A DNA stretch of 64,000 bases from Numida meleagris. Its lineage: Eukaryota; Chordata; Aves; Galliformes; Numididae. Position numbers and translations under genes: made by a program. Shown here piece after piece: positions 1-13,509 of the stretch (positions are counted from its first letter, which is position 1; each line of letters begins with the position of its first letter). The notes beneath the pieces were generated by a model, which was given only the letters and a program-made list of their open reading frames with translations, did no database searches and had not been told where the DNA came from. The stretch spans positions 11,642,448-11,706,447 of the forward strand of contig NC_034421.1 of the NCBI RefSeq assembly GCF_002078875.1, given 5' to 3'.

Positions 1-175
1 GGAAATGACCACTAAGATCATTGAGTCCAACCACAAGCTCAACACCACCATGCCACTAAACCATGTTCCTAAGTGCCACGTCTACACATCTCTTCAAAAC
101 CTCCAGGGACTGTGACTCCACCATTTCCTTGTGCATTGTTCTAATGACTTATCACTCTTTCTGTGAAGATTTTTT
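1..175 (-). mobile_element. CR1 LINE 3' fragment, cut by window edge
   Basis: The plus strand reads as the complement of a CR1 3' end. The signature 'aagatcattgagtccaacc' is followed by the 'gccactaaaccatgttcct' segment, then a 'ctccagggactgtgactcc' block and 'cactctttctgtgaag'. This order matches avian CR1 read from its 3' end inwards, so the element points to lower coordinates and its terminal repeat lies outside the window. Similarity fades after about 175. It is a non-coding 5'-truncated copy. Confidence 0.85.
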
Positions 176-1529
176 TTCTTAATCATCTTATTGCCCTGGA
201 GAATTCAAAATAGGGTTGCAAGAGAACAACACTTTTTTCCAGTGAGTCTTCATCCAGAGAGAGTATGGACTTGTATATTAACACAAAAAAATATTGTGTA
301 TTTATTTAAAATGGCTTCTTGGTACTTCATATGAAAACCCAAAACACGAATAAACATCTACCTGAAGACCTCAGAGTTCTGTGAAGTAATGCCTGAGTTA
401 CAAAAATGCAGATGATTCATTAAAAATATCAGTAAACGCATAAATGTAGGATACTTTTAAAGTGAAAGTGGGGTTTTTGGAGTTCTTTGTAGTGACTTAC
501 AACAACATTAAGTTTATCTCAGACATAAAATCACAGTTTTCTTCCTCAAGGAGGAACTGGGGCCATCTTCCTCTTCTTTGAGCAACTCACGTTTTTCCTG
601 TGTATGACTCCGAAGACCCCCAAATGCTGCCTTGTTGAAGAGTCTAATGAGCTGCACCAGTGCTGAGAAGTTGAAGATTTTTTGAACACGTTGCATTTCT
701 AATACAAATGGGTAAAAAGTGTGTATGTCTACGTATATGCAAATTTTTCCAGAACACAGAGCTTTGGGTTTCTCTTGGCAAGGTATGTGCCTTTGCACAC
801 ATAGAATTTTAATTTCATGAGATTTTATTACAACCATCAGTTATTGTGCTATAGCAGTAGCTAGAGGGACTGATTTATTCTCAAATGCCCTTGGCTTGGT
901 ATTGTATATCGAGTAATGCTGCTGTTATAAATATATCTGGGTGAAGAAATGTCTACAGTTCTGTGCGTAACACTAAGCATAGTTAAGGTTTCAAGCATCG
1001 TATACAAGAGGATTTTTTTTTCTACTGGAAGAAACAGGCAATTATTATGGCCCATTGAGCTCAGATTAAGCATTTCTATCAAAAAAAAGGAAAAGAAAAA
1101 AAAGCTTCATGCTACAATCCTTGTAAAGCTGTAAATGCAAATGGGAACCATCTCATCTTCCATAAAAAATAATCTATGGTTTTATTTGCTTCTTCCTTTC
1201 CATTTCTTCTTATCCTCAATTAGCAAAAGACTCCAAAACAGGAGAATTGTACTGAGGGGAAAAAAAAAATAGAAAATCTCCACAAGTAAATCAGAAACAC
1301 TCTAAAAATCATTGTTGTATGTAATCGGTATTTAGGTAATTATTTCCCTGTATAGTATTTACTCTTTTAATCAGTTGAGACTATCCCAAATTCAGTTTTC
1401 ATCTTTTCTTGGCCTTGGGCTAAAACACAATTTTTTTGAAGATCATCTATAGTGTTTGACCAACACGCACCTGGCAAATCTACCTTGGTTTTTGTTTTGT
1501 TTGCTTGTTTTGTTGTTTTTGTTTTTAAT
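176..1529. other. Unique AT-rich DNA, no gene seen
   Basis: No recognisable gene or interspersed repeat. Open frames on both strands here (514-837, 861-1082, 949-1134) lack any known domain and overlap on opposite strands. There is a short A-rich tract at about 1081-1105, an A run near 1260-1269, and a T/TTTG-rich stretch around 1492-1526 leading into the AT palindromic cluster. Confidence 0.6.
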
Positions 1530-1592
1530 ACAATACATTAATAATTAATGTATTAATTACATTATTATGTATTATTAATTACATTAATAATC
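1530..1592. repeat. AT-rich palindromic simple repeat
   Basis: About 60 bases consist almost only of A and T and are built from repeated 'attaat' and 'attacatt' units. Positions 1534-1552 form an inverted repeat with 9-base arms (tacattaat / attaatgta) around one central base. 'attaattacatta' follows and its core recurs about 22 bases later. It is low complexity and could extrude a small cruciform. Confidence 0.75.
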
Positions 1593-3489
1593 CCAAAACG
1601 TGGTGCAGTGCACAAAGAGTCCTGCGTCATCGAATTTGCCTTTTGCTTCCTGGTTTCATTCACGAAAACTTGCAGTACAGCAGCACAGCTGGGAAGCTCT
1701 TCATTTTCTGAGACCCCTGTAAGCACAAGACCTGCAACATGGCACAACACCAGCCAGCACTGCAGCTGTTCCCCCACTGTATCCCACTGCATTACCATTT
1801 CCCTGACTTTCATAAGTTGTAGGAACCATGAGTCTCTGGCGTGCCTTTTGTGAAACGTACCACAAGGAGAAAAACTGGTTTACATCTACTTTGCATCGAC
1901 TTTACATGACTATGTGACTATCCCTTGGATGCTAATGCACTGCTGCCTTTCAATTGGAAATGGCTTCGTTGTATACTTTCATAAAAACTAGCAAAAAGCT
2001 CTCTAAAATGTATTTTGGCAAGTATCATTCTAGAAATAAGCTTGTGTGGTAAAATCCTCAAAATTAAATTCTGCATATGTATGTTAAAGAACAATCCCAT
2101 GAGAAACTTTATCTATATTTAGTATTCAAATAAATATTCCTTTGGTACACAAAAGACTAGCTACAGCACACTTTGTTTAATTTCCCTGCATAGCACAGTC
2201 TGTATTATAAGGAATAATCAGAAGGCAAAGCCACTGTATTAAAAAGAATAAATGGACACTGTGAAAAACATAATTGAAAATACTGTGATGCTAAAGAAAT
2301 AATCAGTATAAAGTATGTTATCTTTGAATGCAAACACTACCAGACCAAGACCTGCTTATTACATGTATTACACTGTTTACTGCTGCATAAATCATTTTCT
2401 TGCATCACAAGCGTACAGTTAATACAAGAATTTATTCTTGTAAAATCTTGTAACTTTGGGGAAATGGATGTTAAGTCTCCGCGCGGAAAAATTAATGCAG
2501 TTTGTGGCATGAATACCTATTAAGTGATAAACTCTGAAGCTAGTGTAAATACAGAATGAAGTCAGACATATTAATTAATATCTGAGTTCCAGGTATTGCT
2601 AACAGTGCTATCTATGATATGCTATTTTGTAGATTTTTTTAAAAAAGCAATTGATAGAGACAATGACTGAAAACTCTTGGCCAAGAACACATAATAAAAT
2701 GAAGTAAAATCCCTGCTTTACATACAAGAAATTCTTATGTTTCAATCAGAAGATGAATACCAGCCTGTTAAGGTGCCAATTATATATACTAAATACATAT
2801 TACATCTTGGAAAAATACTTCAAGAAAGAATAGAAGGCAGAAAATAAGGATATCACTGGACACAGTCGTAGATTTTCAGACAGTTACTCAAACCAGTTAT
2901 GCTACAAATTGCCACTGTAGATATCACCTGTGTGTTATCAGTAAACATCTGGACAGTTACTTGCTGTGCTTGTGTGCTGATAGAAATAAGTCAGGATCAT
3001 TCAATTGACAATGCTTGACAAATAACCAAAAAACCCCACCAAAACACAGCTTTTATCTGGCAGATAGCATTATTAGCTGAAGAGGTCATTATAAAAGGAA
3101 CTGGCTTGAAAAATGAGGCATTGCCAGGTCAGCAAGAAGCCAATGAACTGACAGATATCTAAACTTTGATTTGTCCACTTCCTCAGAGTTACTCTTTTAA
3201 ATAATACAAAATTACTCTCATGATCTGATATAAAGAAAAAGGATATAGAAACAGAAAATAGGTTAATTTATTTGAAATTACTCAAAACGTATTATAATGC
3301 TATTCTGGAATATCAACCTAATAAATTAGTCATCTACAGATCTACTAGGAAAACTTACTTTATTAATCTGCAAATAAAATAGGAAATCCTTAGGATATTC
3401 AACATTAATTACAGCTAGCATTCAACAATTCAACAATCGCCTTTAACTGAGATTTAGTAAGTACAGTCCATGCCCATACATTTACAGTT
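1593..3489. other. Unique AT-rich DNA, no gene seen
   Basis: Unique sequence without a recognisable gene or repeat. Opposite-strand open frames at 1565-1813 and 1608-1853 overlap each other and show no domain. The 8-bp all-GC palindrome CCGCGCGG at 2478-2485 stands out in the AT-rich surroundings. Confidence 0.6.
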
Positions 3490-3539
3490 ACTTTATATAG
3501 ACGTTCTTGTCAATACTTTATATAGACACTCTTGTCAAT
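3490..3539. repeat. 25-bp tandem duplication, two copies
   Basis: Two adjacent 25-base units (3490-3514 and 3515-3539) both begin 'actttatatagac' and end 'tcttgtcaat'. They differ at two neighbouring positions in the middle (gt in the first, ac in the second). This is a recent local duplication with no sign of coding. Confidence 0.9.
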
Positions 3540-6062
3540 AAAATCTGATTGAAGAAAAAAAGAAAAATGTGACCACTATGAAGTAAGTTCACTAACACAG
3601 CCAGTTTTCGTGCATCACTCTACTTGAAATTTTGGTGGATGGCTTCATTATTTATGAAACATATCTGCACTACTTGTCTTTAGATCTTGGGAGAGAATTG
3701 CAAGGATATAAATGCAAGATGCAAATTAATCACTAGAATCCACACTGATGTTCAGAAGGAAGTAGGCCTCTAAATGTCGTTAATGTCTTTTAAATTACCC
3801 TTTCTGTTTTGTACATAAAATGCAATGGTAAGTTCTGTGCTTGCATAAAAAAATCACAAATCAAAACACCAGTATTGTACCCTTTGTCACATTTATCAGC
3901 TTGTTCTGTAATAAATCTTTTTTGTGAAGCAGAGGTTGCCTTTACTGCACTAATTTATCAAACAGCGGACCCCTCAGGTGATATTCTTTTCCTAAAGCAT
4001 ATCAAAGGCATGGAGGAACTATGCCTTCACAAAGTTTAGAGAGAGAACTTCATACACCAACACTACTGATGCTTTATAAATATATCCAATAACAGAAGTG
4101 GTTTTTTTTGTTTTGCTTTGCTTTTGAATGCTTTGAACGAGTCCCATAGGGAAAAGAACTGCATGTCCAAACTCAGAAGGGCTGTAAACCAAACATGTCA
4201 CAACGAACACATTTTCTGATATATTTTTTTTCCTCTTCACATAGCATTGGTCAGTAGAATGATAGGTTGCTCCAACTGGTAGGATGTCTGGTGCCACAAA
4301 CCAATCCCTTCTCAAAGCTGCTGATACTGGTAATGTAAAAATCCCTTTTTCTGCTCTGTACTGCAAATCTTACATACCAAAGGCAATATCTTTCTTTCAC
4401 TTACAGCAGCAGAATTGTAGATGATCTCTACTGAGATGAGCTATTTTAGATTAAGAAAGGTAACAAATGTCTTCAGAAGGTAAAGAAAGTCTTGTAGCTA
4501 CCAGCTGAAGGGTAACTCCAGTTCCTTGCACTTAATGATCACAGGTATCCAGATAATACACTTTGGATCGGAGTACAAAAGAGATGTGGCAAGATCGTAT
4601 AAACACTTCTCCTGCTTGGACCTAAAAATTACTACATAATCACTTCCAACAACTTTCTAGTTGTCGCTGTGTTAGTAAGAAACAGTAATCAAAGTAAAAT
4701 AAGTAATGTCTTTAATTATCTGCAATTAATAGTAGATTAACCTGAAACGTTCATTTAAAAGAAAACAATACCAAGACAAATTGCTGTGCCAAACATTGCA
4801 GAACTGAGAACAAAATACACCAGCAAGTGAGAACTAAGTAAGCAGGAACTATCCAATAACAAGACCGGCTATATTTAGCCTCATATGCTGCCATTAACAA
4901 GAAAGATATTCAAATTAAATTTTTTCAGGTTTCTATTCAATAGTGTAATACTGTAGGCTACTGGAAATCATGAACTTTTCTAGGATTCCTCAAGTCCAAC
5001 CTCCAAGTGTTATTTTGCAATTCATGACTTTCACCTACTTGCACCTCAGGAGCCCAGCTATCATGCACAAGAAGAGGAATCCCACCATGGAGTGGGGAAA
5101 ACAATGCTCCAGGAGCTTCCCTCCCACCAGCATGGACTGCGCGGCTTCATGAGTTAGAAACATGGGTGCTACTGCCCTACAACAGTCACATTGTGCCACA
5201 GCTGAATATAGACCATCATTAGTAATGAGAAGTGTCCCAAAAATATGAGCATTGTAAAGGTATGATTTGGAAAATTTGCATTTATTTTCACATACAGAGT
5301 AACTCTGAATGCCACTGCATCCTAAATTTAGGAACAGTCCTTGGGAGGACTTCTTTTTCAAAGAATCAACATTCTTTTCCTCCATACGGAAATATACCTT
5401 GTAGGCCTTGCAAATATTGATCTTATCTCCCAAGTTGTCCACAGCTTTCAAGTGAAAAAGTGAGGGACAAAACCAAAGTTTCTTTCAGTCTTTGTAGCAT
5501 CCTAAAGGAAGGTGTTTTATTCTGCACAATATCCCCATCTAATAGCTACATAGGGAAGGCAAGGGCATACTGCCTTCATCTCCTTTCCTAAACAGCTTAA
5601 CTAACTATAGAAGATGCAGTGTCTAGCATTCAATAATTACTCACTCAGTGCATTTACTTGTTCTAAGAATGCATTACAAGGACTGTCAATAAAATTTAAT
5701 CAGCAATATATTTTTAGTGGCAGTGTTACAGCTTGCTGCAACGAAACCTTTTTTCCCCAAGAATTTTTAAAGCTTTCCAAAAAAAAAAAAGCCTTGACAC
5801 TTTGTAAAGAAGGAGATCTAGAGATTATCATATAAGGGCGTCCATTAGGGCAGTGTATTCTTCTCACTCAGCTTACTTTGGACAAATAAGTCTCATTTAA
5901 AACGTTCTTCGCTTTTCTCTTAAGAAAATGAACAGTCATTGGCAAAAAAAATGGGTGCAGCTGGCGAAGTTAAACATTTTTCACCCTTTAATGGAACTAT
6001 GGTAACGATCTTACTGCCCTAAAAATAGAAAAGTAGAAGGAAATACTTAAACTTTTGTATAG
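3540..6062. other. Unique DNA, no gene seen
   Basis: No identifiable gene. The longest open frame of the window lies here (5035-5451, minus, 138 codons) but opens with TTG rather than ATG, has no domain and overlaps a plus-strand frame. A slightly GC-richer patch at about 5040-5160 is unexplained. 'caagtccaacctcc' at about 4990 recalls a CR1 end, but the flanks do not continue the match. Confidence 0.55.
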
Positions 6063-6086
6063 GCATGTGCATGCATGCACGCACAC
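6063..6086. repeat. Alternating purine-pyrimidine tract
   Basis: The tract runs gcatgtgcatgcatgcacgc and continues cac, with near-perfect alternation of purine and pyrimidine. Such tracts can adopt Z-DNA. It is a simple-sequence feature only. Confidence 0.7.
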
Positions 6087-9000
6087 CTATGCTCATTTTG
6101 CAAACTATATGTCATGTTCTTCAGTGTCCTCTGTGATAACAAGCTTGAAATCGTAGCTTCAAGATTCTATTGTATCTATACATTCTGAAGTAATTTTAAT
6201 GACACATAGCATACAATCGTTATGCATGGAAGTGCTGCTACCAACATTTCTTTGAGACTTTGTGATGAGCTACCCAAAGGTGAACTATGCTGACGGAGTT
6301 TGGGGTCACAGTTTATGAGATCGAGACATCTTTTGCTATATATACATGAAAGATCTCAATACTATATCTTTTTACAATAAAAAATAACCTCTTTTCTTCT
6401 TCATATAGCAATACATATCCTCACTTTCCTGCCATATCTTAACCCAAATTGAAAGGAGAAAGAATTCTACCAACAAGTTTTCTTGTATCTGTCTATCTGT
6501 AGCTCTATATACAGGGAGGAAAAGATTATGCGACATGTATTTGTGTGTTTACGTTGCAGCACAGCATAAATCAAACTACCGTATTTGTAAATAATTTCAA
6601 CATCATCTTATAATATACATGGCTAAAATAATAACTGAAGAGCGCAATTCTAAATGTCCATTTCATTCTCATTTGCATGCAAGTAATGCTCACAGTGTGA
6701 TGGCACAGCCTGTGCATTCAGTATAGTATGGTAAGACACTGGAAACAATTCTTTGCTTCTCTTCCACCTGAACAGATTTTGTAGAACTTACTTCATTACA
6801 TTTTGCAATGAGATAAATATGAAAAATTTCTCTAAGTCAATGTGGACTGCAGGTTTTTTCCTTTCCTCACTTTTATTTTCATGATTTTAGCCAAGTATGC
6901 ACCTGATGAAAATGGCTGAAGCATATATTATTGAATGTACTTTCTTTTGCAATTTATTATTTTGTTCTGGTCTTACCAAATTACCACAAAACTACTAGTG
7001 CCCCTGAGACTAGAACTCCCAACCTGCAGGAGATCATTGTGCTGTTTCTGTTGTTGTTTGCCCTGAATTTTGGGTACATTTAACTAGAGTCTGCTGTGGT
7101 TTTTGTTGGTTTGTTTGTCTGTTCCCCCTTGGCTTTCTTGGCTGTCCTTGCACCATAGCAACTCTGACCTCCCCTAGGTTTGTCATTCTGCAAGGTCCCT
7201 GCTGCAGAATGGCTGCATGGCCAAGGGAAGCATCATTAAGAGCAAGAGCTAAGGCTGTGCAAGGCAAGTAGTGTAATACTAATGGAAGTGCAGATGAAAA
7301 GCATTAGTTAACAGACTAAGAATTCAAATGGAAGAAGTAAGGGGAAAAAATGAAAGAAATGCGAACGGGTAAAAAAGCAAACAAAAAAAAAACAGGAAGA
7401 AAATAAATTTGTGAGCAAAAAAGCATTGGAGAAATAAAAGAAAGGAACAATGTCTTCACATTCTGTATCGTTATGTCAGATTAAATGCAATCTAGTCTAG
7501 CAAAATCAAGGTCCAAATAACCTCATTATTTTTAAATCAGTTAGTCTTCAAGTTTAGCAAATTTTCAAGCCTGGGATTAGTTTATGTGATTAATCGATTT
7601 TTAGCGTTATATGATGTAAAAGCTATTCTGTTCTGCTAACTACCTGAAACACAGAGATCAATTTTGAGAGTAAAACATCAATTACCTCACTTACTGAGAG
7701 AGGATAAGCAGCAATTAAAAGGGTAGCTAATGCTTCTCTGCATTAGGTTACTTGTCTCATTTGTCAGTATATCATATCAATTGCTTGATTTCTAATTTTG
7801 TACAGAGACTTGAATTCAGGTCTTTTACATCCCTGTTAGATATATTGTATTCTGAGACAGGGTTGTCTCTTATTATTTAGACAAAACTTCCTAATATGTC
7901 TTAAACAGAACATGTCATTACAGACAATAAGTATTTTCCACTGGAATAAGATACTTTCTTAAAACATATCTTTTAACCTGGGCTTAGATACACTGTAATT
8001 TCAGTCATGGATAAATAAGTCCAAACTATGGTACTTCTAGTATCTAATGTCCATCATTACATAAAGAAGTGAATCTTGCAGGAACTAAGCACCTCTGGTT
8101 AAAATACAGCCTTTGCCTTGCATCTTTAGCAGAGCACGAGAGTCTCCCAATGTTTAAAGTTTAGGACAATTGTGTGGTAGTCCTGAAAGCCTAAAAACAA
8201 CTACAAAGAAGAGAGCGCAGAAGGGAAACACCTTGCTGTTTGTAAACATCAAGTTGTGCAGCCAAAATTGAAAAGGGCAACATACAGTGACGACTCTGGT
8301 CAAAATCAACAAAGGTACAGAGACAGCAAAGCTGTTAAGTCACCAAGTAAGCAACTAAACAGGCATTGCTACATACCTTGATTTGGCTATGAGCACGCTG
8401 AAAAAGATGTTTGGCCATTAGAATTGCAATGTCAACAGCAATGGAAAATTCTGCAGAGAGCGTTCAACTTGGTAACCCCACCAGATCCCAGGAGCTTTTT
8501 GTTATTTTATTCCCTTCTCCTTCAGTTACCGAGACACTTCCACGCTGCTTTTCAAGGAGCTAAGCCTTCTGTGCCTGTAATGCAGGCCCCTGGCTTAAGC
8601 TCCGAGGACCTGGAGCTGCCAGGCAGCAATCCCAACAGGCTGTGTTAGAGCAGATACCTCAAGTCAGGGAGATCCTGCGGCTTTACAGCAGGCATATGGT
8701 AAAGCCCTGTCCATTTTTAGAGAGTTACAAAAAATCGCTTTTGTTCTAAATAAAGACAAAATCTATTTTGAAATATCAGAATCTCCCATGAAATGCGACT
8801 GCCCTTTTCTTTATCTCCTCACTCTCTGCGCTCACCGTGTCTGTCTGGTTCTTGATACAAGAAGATTTCTGCTCTATTAAGAAAGGGGAAACCTAGAATC
8901 TAAGCTTCCCAACTGTGCATAAATAGGACAGGTTATGGACGCAGACTGTCAAATGACGCATACATTCTGCTCAGTATATGCTCTGCATTCTAGTAAGTTG

Positions 9001-11372
9001 CAATAATTTGTTGAAATAAATATGCAGTATCCTTTAGTAAATAAACCCAGCCTACAGATACATTACGGAAATGTATTTCTTTTTTCCAGAGCCTTTCACT
9101 TGATTCCCACATCACTGTAATTCAAATGTTTGCATTCAGCAGGCAGAAGACTTGTGACTCAGAACCCTGGAAAGAGGAAGAAAAAACACCTTTCATCTGC
9201 CCACATTGGGCATACAGTAGCAGTGAGATTGCCTTCTACCTGCAGGGCAAAAATGCCTTGATTTTACAAAAACAACACGCAGGCATCTATTAAACTGCTT
9301 TGTTTTTTTCTTACACTCCTTTTCAGTTGTTTGATTCCAAGAGCTGAATCTTCTGAGCAAGCAGTATTTATTCTACGGTATTTTGTAGTGTGTGTGTGCG
9401 TGTGCCTGTCTGCATGTTTTGCATTCTAAGATTTGGGCCAACATTGATTTTATCTCCTCTTAGTCTTTTATAGTTCTTAGACTGCAGTAATTTTTTCTTA
9501 AGCCATGTCTGGATTTAAGTATGCAAGCCAGGACAGAAAGGTACTGAATCTATAGCGTGCCATAAATCTGAATTATTCATGATTTATTTATTTATTTTAC
9601 TGTTACAGTTTGCAGGGAGATAACTGCATGTTCAGTTTATGTGCCAACTCCTCTGAAAAACCAAGGGAGATTTTGCAACACTGGAAACAGGCCCGCACTG
9701 CTGGTCTGGTCTCTCCTTTCACCTTACCAGCTGGTTTGGGGGGTTTTGTTTTCATTTGAGGGAACAGTGTTGCCATCATCTGTCTTAAGAAAAACTAAAA
9801 CACCAAAAGAACAAAACCAGCAAACAAAAAAACAAAGCAAAAGACACACACAACACAACACTCTCATTTTGCTCTAGGCACATCAAAAGCATAAAGAAAA
9901 TGGGGGAAAATCAAAACTCATAAGCATTATAGTGGAAAATGGATTGAGTGGAACTTGAAATAAAGCAAGGATTGAGTTCAGCATTTTCAATAGCTTTTCT
10001 GTCATTTTCAAAATATCCATTCCCATGAGAAAAAATTCACATTTCATAGGTGGTTTGGGGCGATCGGAGGAAGACGATGAGTCTCTTTAGTTTTTATTTG
10101 ATAGTTCTGATTATTTAAGATTTATATCAATCACTTGTTTTTGAGAATAAGTTTCCAATTTACCTGTGTATTAAAACAAAATTCCTAAAGATTTTTATAT
10201 TTTTGCTGTACATGTTACATTCCACCTTCAGAAACATGGAAAGCCCAAGGCCAACATAGCAGAAGAGACACTTCTCATCTGGGTTATAGGAAGCCTCTCT
10301 CTGATGAATGGATGGATGCATTTTCACTACGTTTTACTCCTTATGGTTCCTAATAACCAGGTTGTAAGTGACTTTTTGCCTGTTGCTTGTGAGAAGGGAG
10401 GAACACATGAATAGTTCCTTGCCAGACATGCTAGAAATTCCCATTCTTACATCAACTTGGTAGTCAGCTGTTACAAAACTAGGAATCCCCAGCTTTGATC
10501 AGGAGGAAATAGTTGAAACCTTCTTAAAATTAGAGTGTGGTTTCCTGAAAGAACTGCTGGCATCCTGCCTCTTCTTCCAGAAACTAAACTGATTTGATGT
10601 GGAATATAAAATAATGCATGCTAATGGAGCTGGAATGATTTTAAGCCTAGCACTAGGTGCTTGAAGTTTCCTCTTTTCTCCCTTAATGAGCACTCTCGAC
10701 TTGCACATTAAAAGCAGCCTAGTCCAGTCTCTGTACGTTTGGAGTACTCATCACTGCTGATGCGTGCTGCTGAACTGAACTTATGGGCTGTCTCATTTAT
10801 GTGCTTCAAAAGCCCACATCTGGGTCATCTGAGCAACGCCACCTGCATGACTTCCATTAAAAAGGAATTAAAAAAATATGGGAAGTTTTAAGTCTTCGTG
10901 TACTGTTGTTGATGATCTTGAGATGATTTCCCAGTGTTCACTGCACAAATTTCACAAAGCCCAAAGTTTGTCCACTGTGATCACCAGCCAAATGTAATCA
11001 CGCACATGTTATAATACAGTACTGAGATATACAATACCAGTGGATAGAGATATACAAACCACCTATATTGAATTTTAAAGACAACTCATAATAGAAATAA
11101 GTAGTACAGAAAAGCCATAAACATGGAAGATAATACAGTGAGATTAAGAAACAAAGCTTAAATGTCAAAAAGCAGAGTGATTCTGCTGTTAAACAACAAA
11201 AATGCTGGACGACCACTCAACAACCCTTTATAATGTCAGCCAGATATACTACTTTGCCTAGACTATAAAAGAAACATCGCATTCTGATGAGTTTTATTGC
11301 TCTCAAAATGTTAAGAACACTTTATCTTCTTGTTTTCAGGACTTTGAATTTAAAACAAATGTGGCAAATCAT
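6087..11372. other. Unique AT-rich DNA with minor patches, no gene seen
   Basis: No gene recognised. There is a TTTG/TGTT-rich patch at about 7050-7130, a short TG-rich run near 9387-9405, and an A/C-rich stretch at about 9785-9860. The sequence around 8460-8690 is GC-richer than its flanks and open for 74 codons on the plus strand, but the product is unlike any family I know. Confidence 0.55.
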
Positions 11373-11393
11373 GGGGGGGGGGGGAGGAGGGGA
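11373..11393 (+). repeat. G-run with G-quadruplex potential
   Basis: Twelve consecutive G are followed by A-GG-A-GGGG-A. The run supplies enough G tracts on the plus strand to form a quadruplex. It is isolated in AT-rich DNA. Confidence 0.75.
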
Positions 11394-13509
11394 GATTTCC
11401 CTTAAATATCTAGATCATGTTAAATGATCTCAGCAGAGTCCCTAATTGCAAGACTACTTCCATTAGCTCACTGATTTCTGTATTTGGATGATCTTGCCAC
11501 TGCTAATTATAGATGAACCAATACCTTGGGAAGGGTAAAACCCCTCTCTATCCCTGGAGGAAAACATTAACACCTTCTTTTCAAATGCTTACACTTCTTC
11601 AAGTACTTCCAAGTCTGTAAGATCTTTTAGGGTCACCTGTTGCATTACAACTTCTATTTCAAGAGCATTCAGTAGAAATTACAAAGGGTAATGACACTAA
11701 CATGGAAAGAAGAAGAAGTATTTTCTAGACAGAGCAGGCAATGGAACAGCCAGATTCTCAAGGAAGAAGCAGTTCCTGAGCACACTTCTTCACCTCCCCA
11801 GTCCTATTAGAGATGCACTAATTTTTAGCTATACTAAACCACAAGTAAGACAAATATTATGGAATGGTCGACAAATATATACACACACATTTAATTATAC
11901 TAAACTGCTAAGAGCAAAGCAAAGTATTTGCATAAGTTGTTCCGTTATGAATACACTTGGATATTAACTTCACAAATGATCAGTGGCATCAAGCCTTCTA
12001 TGAGTGAGAAAACACACACAAAAGTATTGCTGTAGTCAGCTTACTGGTTGATGTCTCCAGGCTATCAGTTACTACTTCAATCCTAACGAAGTGTCTTCAT
12101 TTGCCTTAATGTTGACTTTTTGCCTCATATAACATCTCTAATCTGTAAGAGAGGAGGAAAAATACCTCAACTCTTTTACTTAGACGTTACAGAATTATTC
12201 ATAGCAGCTTGCAAGTCTACTGGGATTACTCAAAACTTGAAAAGAAATCCAATATTTCTATTCTAATATTGCCCGTACAGCAATTATAAAACACACTGCT
12301 CAGTACTTTCTTTAAAATAGGCTGGCTTGAAATTAATTGCCCCAGAACGAAATAAGGCTTAGTAGACCTCATTTACTGCTGTAGCGTAACGTGAATACAA
12401 TTCCCCTGTATGGAAGTAATTCCTTAGTGTTAAAAAAGAAAAAAAAAGACTCAAGGAAGGTGAGAGTGTTCCAAAGCAATTATGTACTACTACAGAGTTT
12501 GGACTCTTTAGGTTATTATTTTTATGATGGGGAGGTGTAAAGCTAAGTGTTACGAGTTCATGCAATTAGAAATATGTTTAGAAATTATACATCACACCAT
12601 TAGTTTCTCACAGAAACAGTTGCTATTAAGATCTAGCTATGGAAGTATTAAGTTCACAACTTTTTCTTGTAGTTGTCATTGTTACACGGCAGTACTTTTA
12701 AAGCAAAAAATTCAAGAACATTGACTCTACGTTCTTCCTAACGAGAAACAAAAAGATATGAAAGAGCAATACAATACTGCGGGATTGTGGGGTTTTTTTT
12801 AGTGATATTTAGTCTTTTCAACAAAAGGCTTTGACAAAAATATTCTTAAATCTTGCCACTTTTCAGTGCAGGGAAGCAATTCAAGAGAAAGTGATTGGGA
12901 TTCACTGGAGTACACTCTGTGTTAGGTTGGCTCAAATCATTCTGAAAGAAGTTTAATAGAAAGTAGGAAGTCAAGAAAATTAAATTCAGTCTAAACTAGA
13001 TCAATTCAACACAATGCAACTTCTATGAATACACTTTTCAAATGTGAATTCAGTTATCATATTTGCATTTTATACTTGATAAATTTACGGTTTCCTGTTT
13101 ACTTCCTGTAGCTTCACGTGTCTTTCCCCAGGTGGCTGAGCTTATGCAATAGAATGCTGTATATTAGCCGACAAAACTATCAGCTTATTATTAATAAATT
13201 CATCATATAACTTTTGATATACAACATTCCTGGCTCTTTCAGGTAATTCCATCTTTCTGAAGCCAAACTGAAATGAAACAAGGGCCCTATTCTACTGAGA
13301 CCTCTCTGTTTTCACAAGCAGATAGTGCATGGAATTTCTGTGGATGATATCCACATTACTTCATTCAAATTCTAAAATACTTCTTGGAATTCCTTCATAA
13401 AACTACAGATCTAACAAGTTCTTCTAGCTCAGTTTATGGCTAAATTCCCTGCTATGACAGGCTGCATGCAGCTTGGCTGGTCACAAACTCTAACAGTCTT
13501 TCCTTTCAG
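11394..13509. other. Unique AT-rich DNA, no gene seen
   Basis: Unique sequence with no identifiable coding region or interspersed repeat. Open frames at 12359-12565 (minus) and 12524-12724 (plus) have no domain. There is a short A/G-rich tract at about 12431-12450. Confidence 0.6.

Noticed and set aside
4975..5010. CR1 relic at 'caagtccaacctcc'
   Set aside because: A single short word with no flanking CR1 blocks.
5035..5451. Longest open frame (138 codons, minus)
   Set aside because: Opens with TTG, no recognisable domain, no splice context, and an opposing plus frame overlaps it. Length is within chance for 64 kb searched in six frames.
6671..6678. Octamer ATTTGCAT as a regulatory site
   Set aside because: An 8-base match is expected several times by chance in 64 kb of AT-rich DNA; no supporting cluster.
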